Both the position numbers and the translations under genes were made by a program. A stretch of 6,035 nt of DNA, from positions 1 through 6,035 of the forward strand of contig CAIYOB010000822.1 in NCBI GenBank assembly GCA_903927685.1. Reading direction: 5' to 3'. The notes under the pieces are model-generated. The model worked only from the letters and a program-made list of their open reading frames with translations, was not told where the DNA came from and did no database searches. Positions 5,034-6,035 of the stretch are shown piece by piece (the first letter of the stretch is position 1; every line of letters begins with the position of its first letter). The DNA comes from an uncultured Planctomycetaceae bacterium. GTDB taxonomy: Bacteria; Planctomycetota; Planctomycetia; Pirellulales; Pirellulaceae.

Positions 5034-5465
5034 ACCCAGCCCCGCGTCACGAGTCGTTTGCCGTGCGCTGACGGTGCGCCGTTGGTTTGCGCGAGCGTTC
5101 GGCGCATGGAACCGCAGAGGTTCGGGGGAAAGACAGTCTGGGCATATCGCCTGCACTTCGACATGCTGCGGTTCGAGATTCCTTGCATTGCGGCTCGCTC
5201 CGGCCTGCCGCGACAGTCTGACGGTCACCCGTGCGCCCACGGTCACGAACTGGGGCCACGCGTGGACAATCTTGACGAGAACTCGTTGCGAGCAGCGTGT
5301 GGCACAATCAGGTCCGACCAGTCCTGGCCACCGCTGCCGCAACGGGTGTCTTTGCCGACTGTGTGGCTCGGTCAGGAGACCGGCCACAGCGATATCTTTC
5401 GAGTTGTTTTCCCGTTTGTATTCTCGATACCGCTGCCTGCGGGCGGCACAGAAAGGGTGTTTAGG
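5034..5465. other. Gene-free stretch before the pseudopilin gene
   Basis: None of the frames crossing this stretch has protein-like composition. It holds TTGACG at 5272-5277 with GGTCCGACC at 5311-5319, which repeats the palindrome core of the A and B leaders. It also holds a strong hairpin at 5362-5388. No convincing -10 box was found for the pseudopilin gene. Confidence 0.5.
5362..5388 (+). other. Strong stem-loop upstream of the pseudopilin gene
   Basis: TGTGGC (5362-5367) pairs with GCCACA (5383-5388) and CGGTC (5369-5373) with GACCG (5378-5382). This gives 11 pairs with one bulged T and an AGGA loop. It ends 77 bases before the pseudopilin ATG. No T tract follows immediately. It could end transcription from gene B or fold in the pseudopilin leader. 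Confidence 0.5.
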
Positions 5466-6035
5466 ATGTCTCGAAGAAGCAAGAATCGTCGTGGTTTGAC
5501 GTTGTTGGAATTGATCGTGGTGCTGATGATCCTGGTGGCCGTCGCGGGCATTCTGGTTCCCGCCATCACCGGGATGGTCGGCCGCTCGCACACCAGTGCC
5601 GGCGCCGCCAATATCGCTGAATGCGCGAATGCCATTCAACGGTATGAAGCGCAGTACTTGCGGTATCCAAACATGTTGGATTCGCTGAAGGACACGCTGG
5701 TCGGCGCCACGGCGAACGATTTCACCGGCTTAGGCACCGAACTGCTGGATGCCGTCGAACCCGTCACGCTGACTGCGGATACGCTCGACGCGTTGAATGC
5801 CGCGGGGATAGAGACAGTGGGCGAGCACGCCGATCCCGCCGTGGCCGTCGATGCGACGTTCCAGACGACCACGCCCGGTACTCTGGCAGCGGCCTCCGTT
5901 CTACTTGGCCCCACGGCCGATCAGCAGGTGCTAATGGGCCTTGAAACGACCGGCCTTGCCGGCAAGTACGTCGTGCTGGGCATCGGCCAGCGGAATTCGG
6001 CCATCGGCAAGACAATGCTCGAAGCGCCGGTCCAC
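5466..6035 (+). CDS. Type II secretion/type IV pilus pseudopilin-like protein, 3' end beyond the window
   Basis: The frame is open to the right edge (190 codons). It begins MSRRSKNRRG followed by LTLLELIVVLMILVAVAG. This is a prepilin leader with Gly10 before the peptidase cleavage site, Leu11 at +1 and Glu15 at +5, then a hydrophobic helix to about residue 36. The protein would be processed by a prepilin peptidase and assembled into a pseudopilus or pilus-like fibre in the inner membrane. The globular part (ANIAECANAIQRYEAQYLRY, then Ala/Thr/Asp-rich sequence) gives no closer subtype. It lacks the 'GFTLVELLVVIAIIGILIAL' form typical of DUF1559 planctomycete proteins, so it is a different prepilin-type family. 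GAAAGGG at 5451-5457, eight bases before the ATG, supports this start. Partner secretion genes are not visible. Confidence 0.88.
   Translation, partial: MSRRSKNRRGLTLLELIVVLMILVAVAGILVPAITGMVGRSHTSAGAANIAECANAIQRYEAQYLRYPNMLDSLKDTLVGATANDFTGLGTELLDAVEPVTLTADTLDALNAAGIETVGEHADPAVAVDATFQTTTPGTLAAASVLLGPTADQQVLMGLETTGLAGKYVVLGIGQRNSAIGKTMLEAPVH

Noticed and set aside
5298..5325. Sigma-54 promoter at TGGCAC (5300-5305)
   Set aside because: The required GC element (TTGCA/TTGCT) is absent at the fixed spacing.
4863..5639. 258-codon minus-strand frame
   Set aside because: It is antisense to gene B and the pseudopilin gene, with no hydrophobic or domain pattern.
1..6035. CRISPR array, tRNA, rRNA, insertion sequence, phage genes or riboswitch
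   Set aside because: No regularly spaced repeats, no tRNA-like folding sequence and no transposase or integrase motifs were seen. The direct repeats present have only two to three short units.

Overview
The window looks like chromosomal DNA of a GC-rich planctomycete (Pirellula-like). This rests on gene content and style: a DUF58/transglutaminase pair, DsrE-family sequence ending in a 'DKDKFFSFTKGRILT' tail, small secreted His/Cys-rich proteins with a CxVCQ-type motif, weak Shine-Dalgarno use, and a type II pseudopilin. No rRNA, tRNA, CRISPR array, transposase or integrase was seen. The taxonomic assignment is inference.

Left third (1 to about 2,710, minus strand): a two-gene operon. A DUF58 protein comes first, followed by the membrane half of a TgpA-like transglutaminase that runs off the left edge. 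The two genes are almost contiguous and may overlap by a GTGA. Upstream of them (about 2,812-3,063) lies an intergenic stretch with three strong inverted repeats.

Middle (about 3,064-5,033): two paralogous secreted His/Cys-rich proteins, here called A (minus, 3,064-3,483) and B (plus, 4,626-5,033), transcribed toward the outside. They share HxHD at residues 76-79, CxxC at 83-86 and SR(A/G)PP at 129-133, all at identical residue numbers, so they are true paralogues and probably bind metal. Both are preceded by the same apparent control module: a TTGACGAAA -35 box, a -10 box, a GTCGGACC palindrome at the predicted start of transcription, and a T6-T7 tract before the start codon. Between A and B lies a block that looks decayed: a DsrE-family gene with no ATG start and a one-base G insertion, then a small antitoxin-like gene with another one-base G insertion and no recognisable toxin.

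Right end (5,034-6,035): 430 bases without a gene, holding a third GGTCSGACC site and a strong hairpin, then a pseudopilin gene that continues past the window.

Most promising lead: the shared promoter/palindrome/T-tract leader of A and B. It suggests a regulon of secreted, putative metal-handling proteins controlled at the very start of the transcript, by a repressor, by early termination, or by both.
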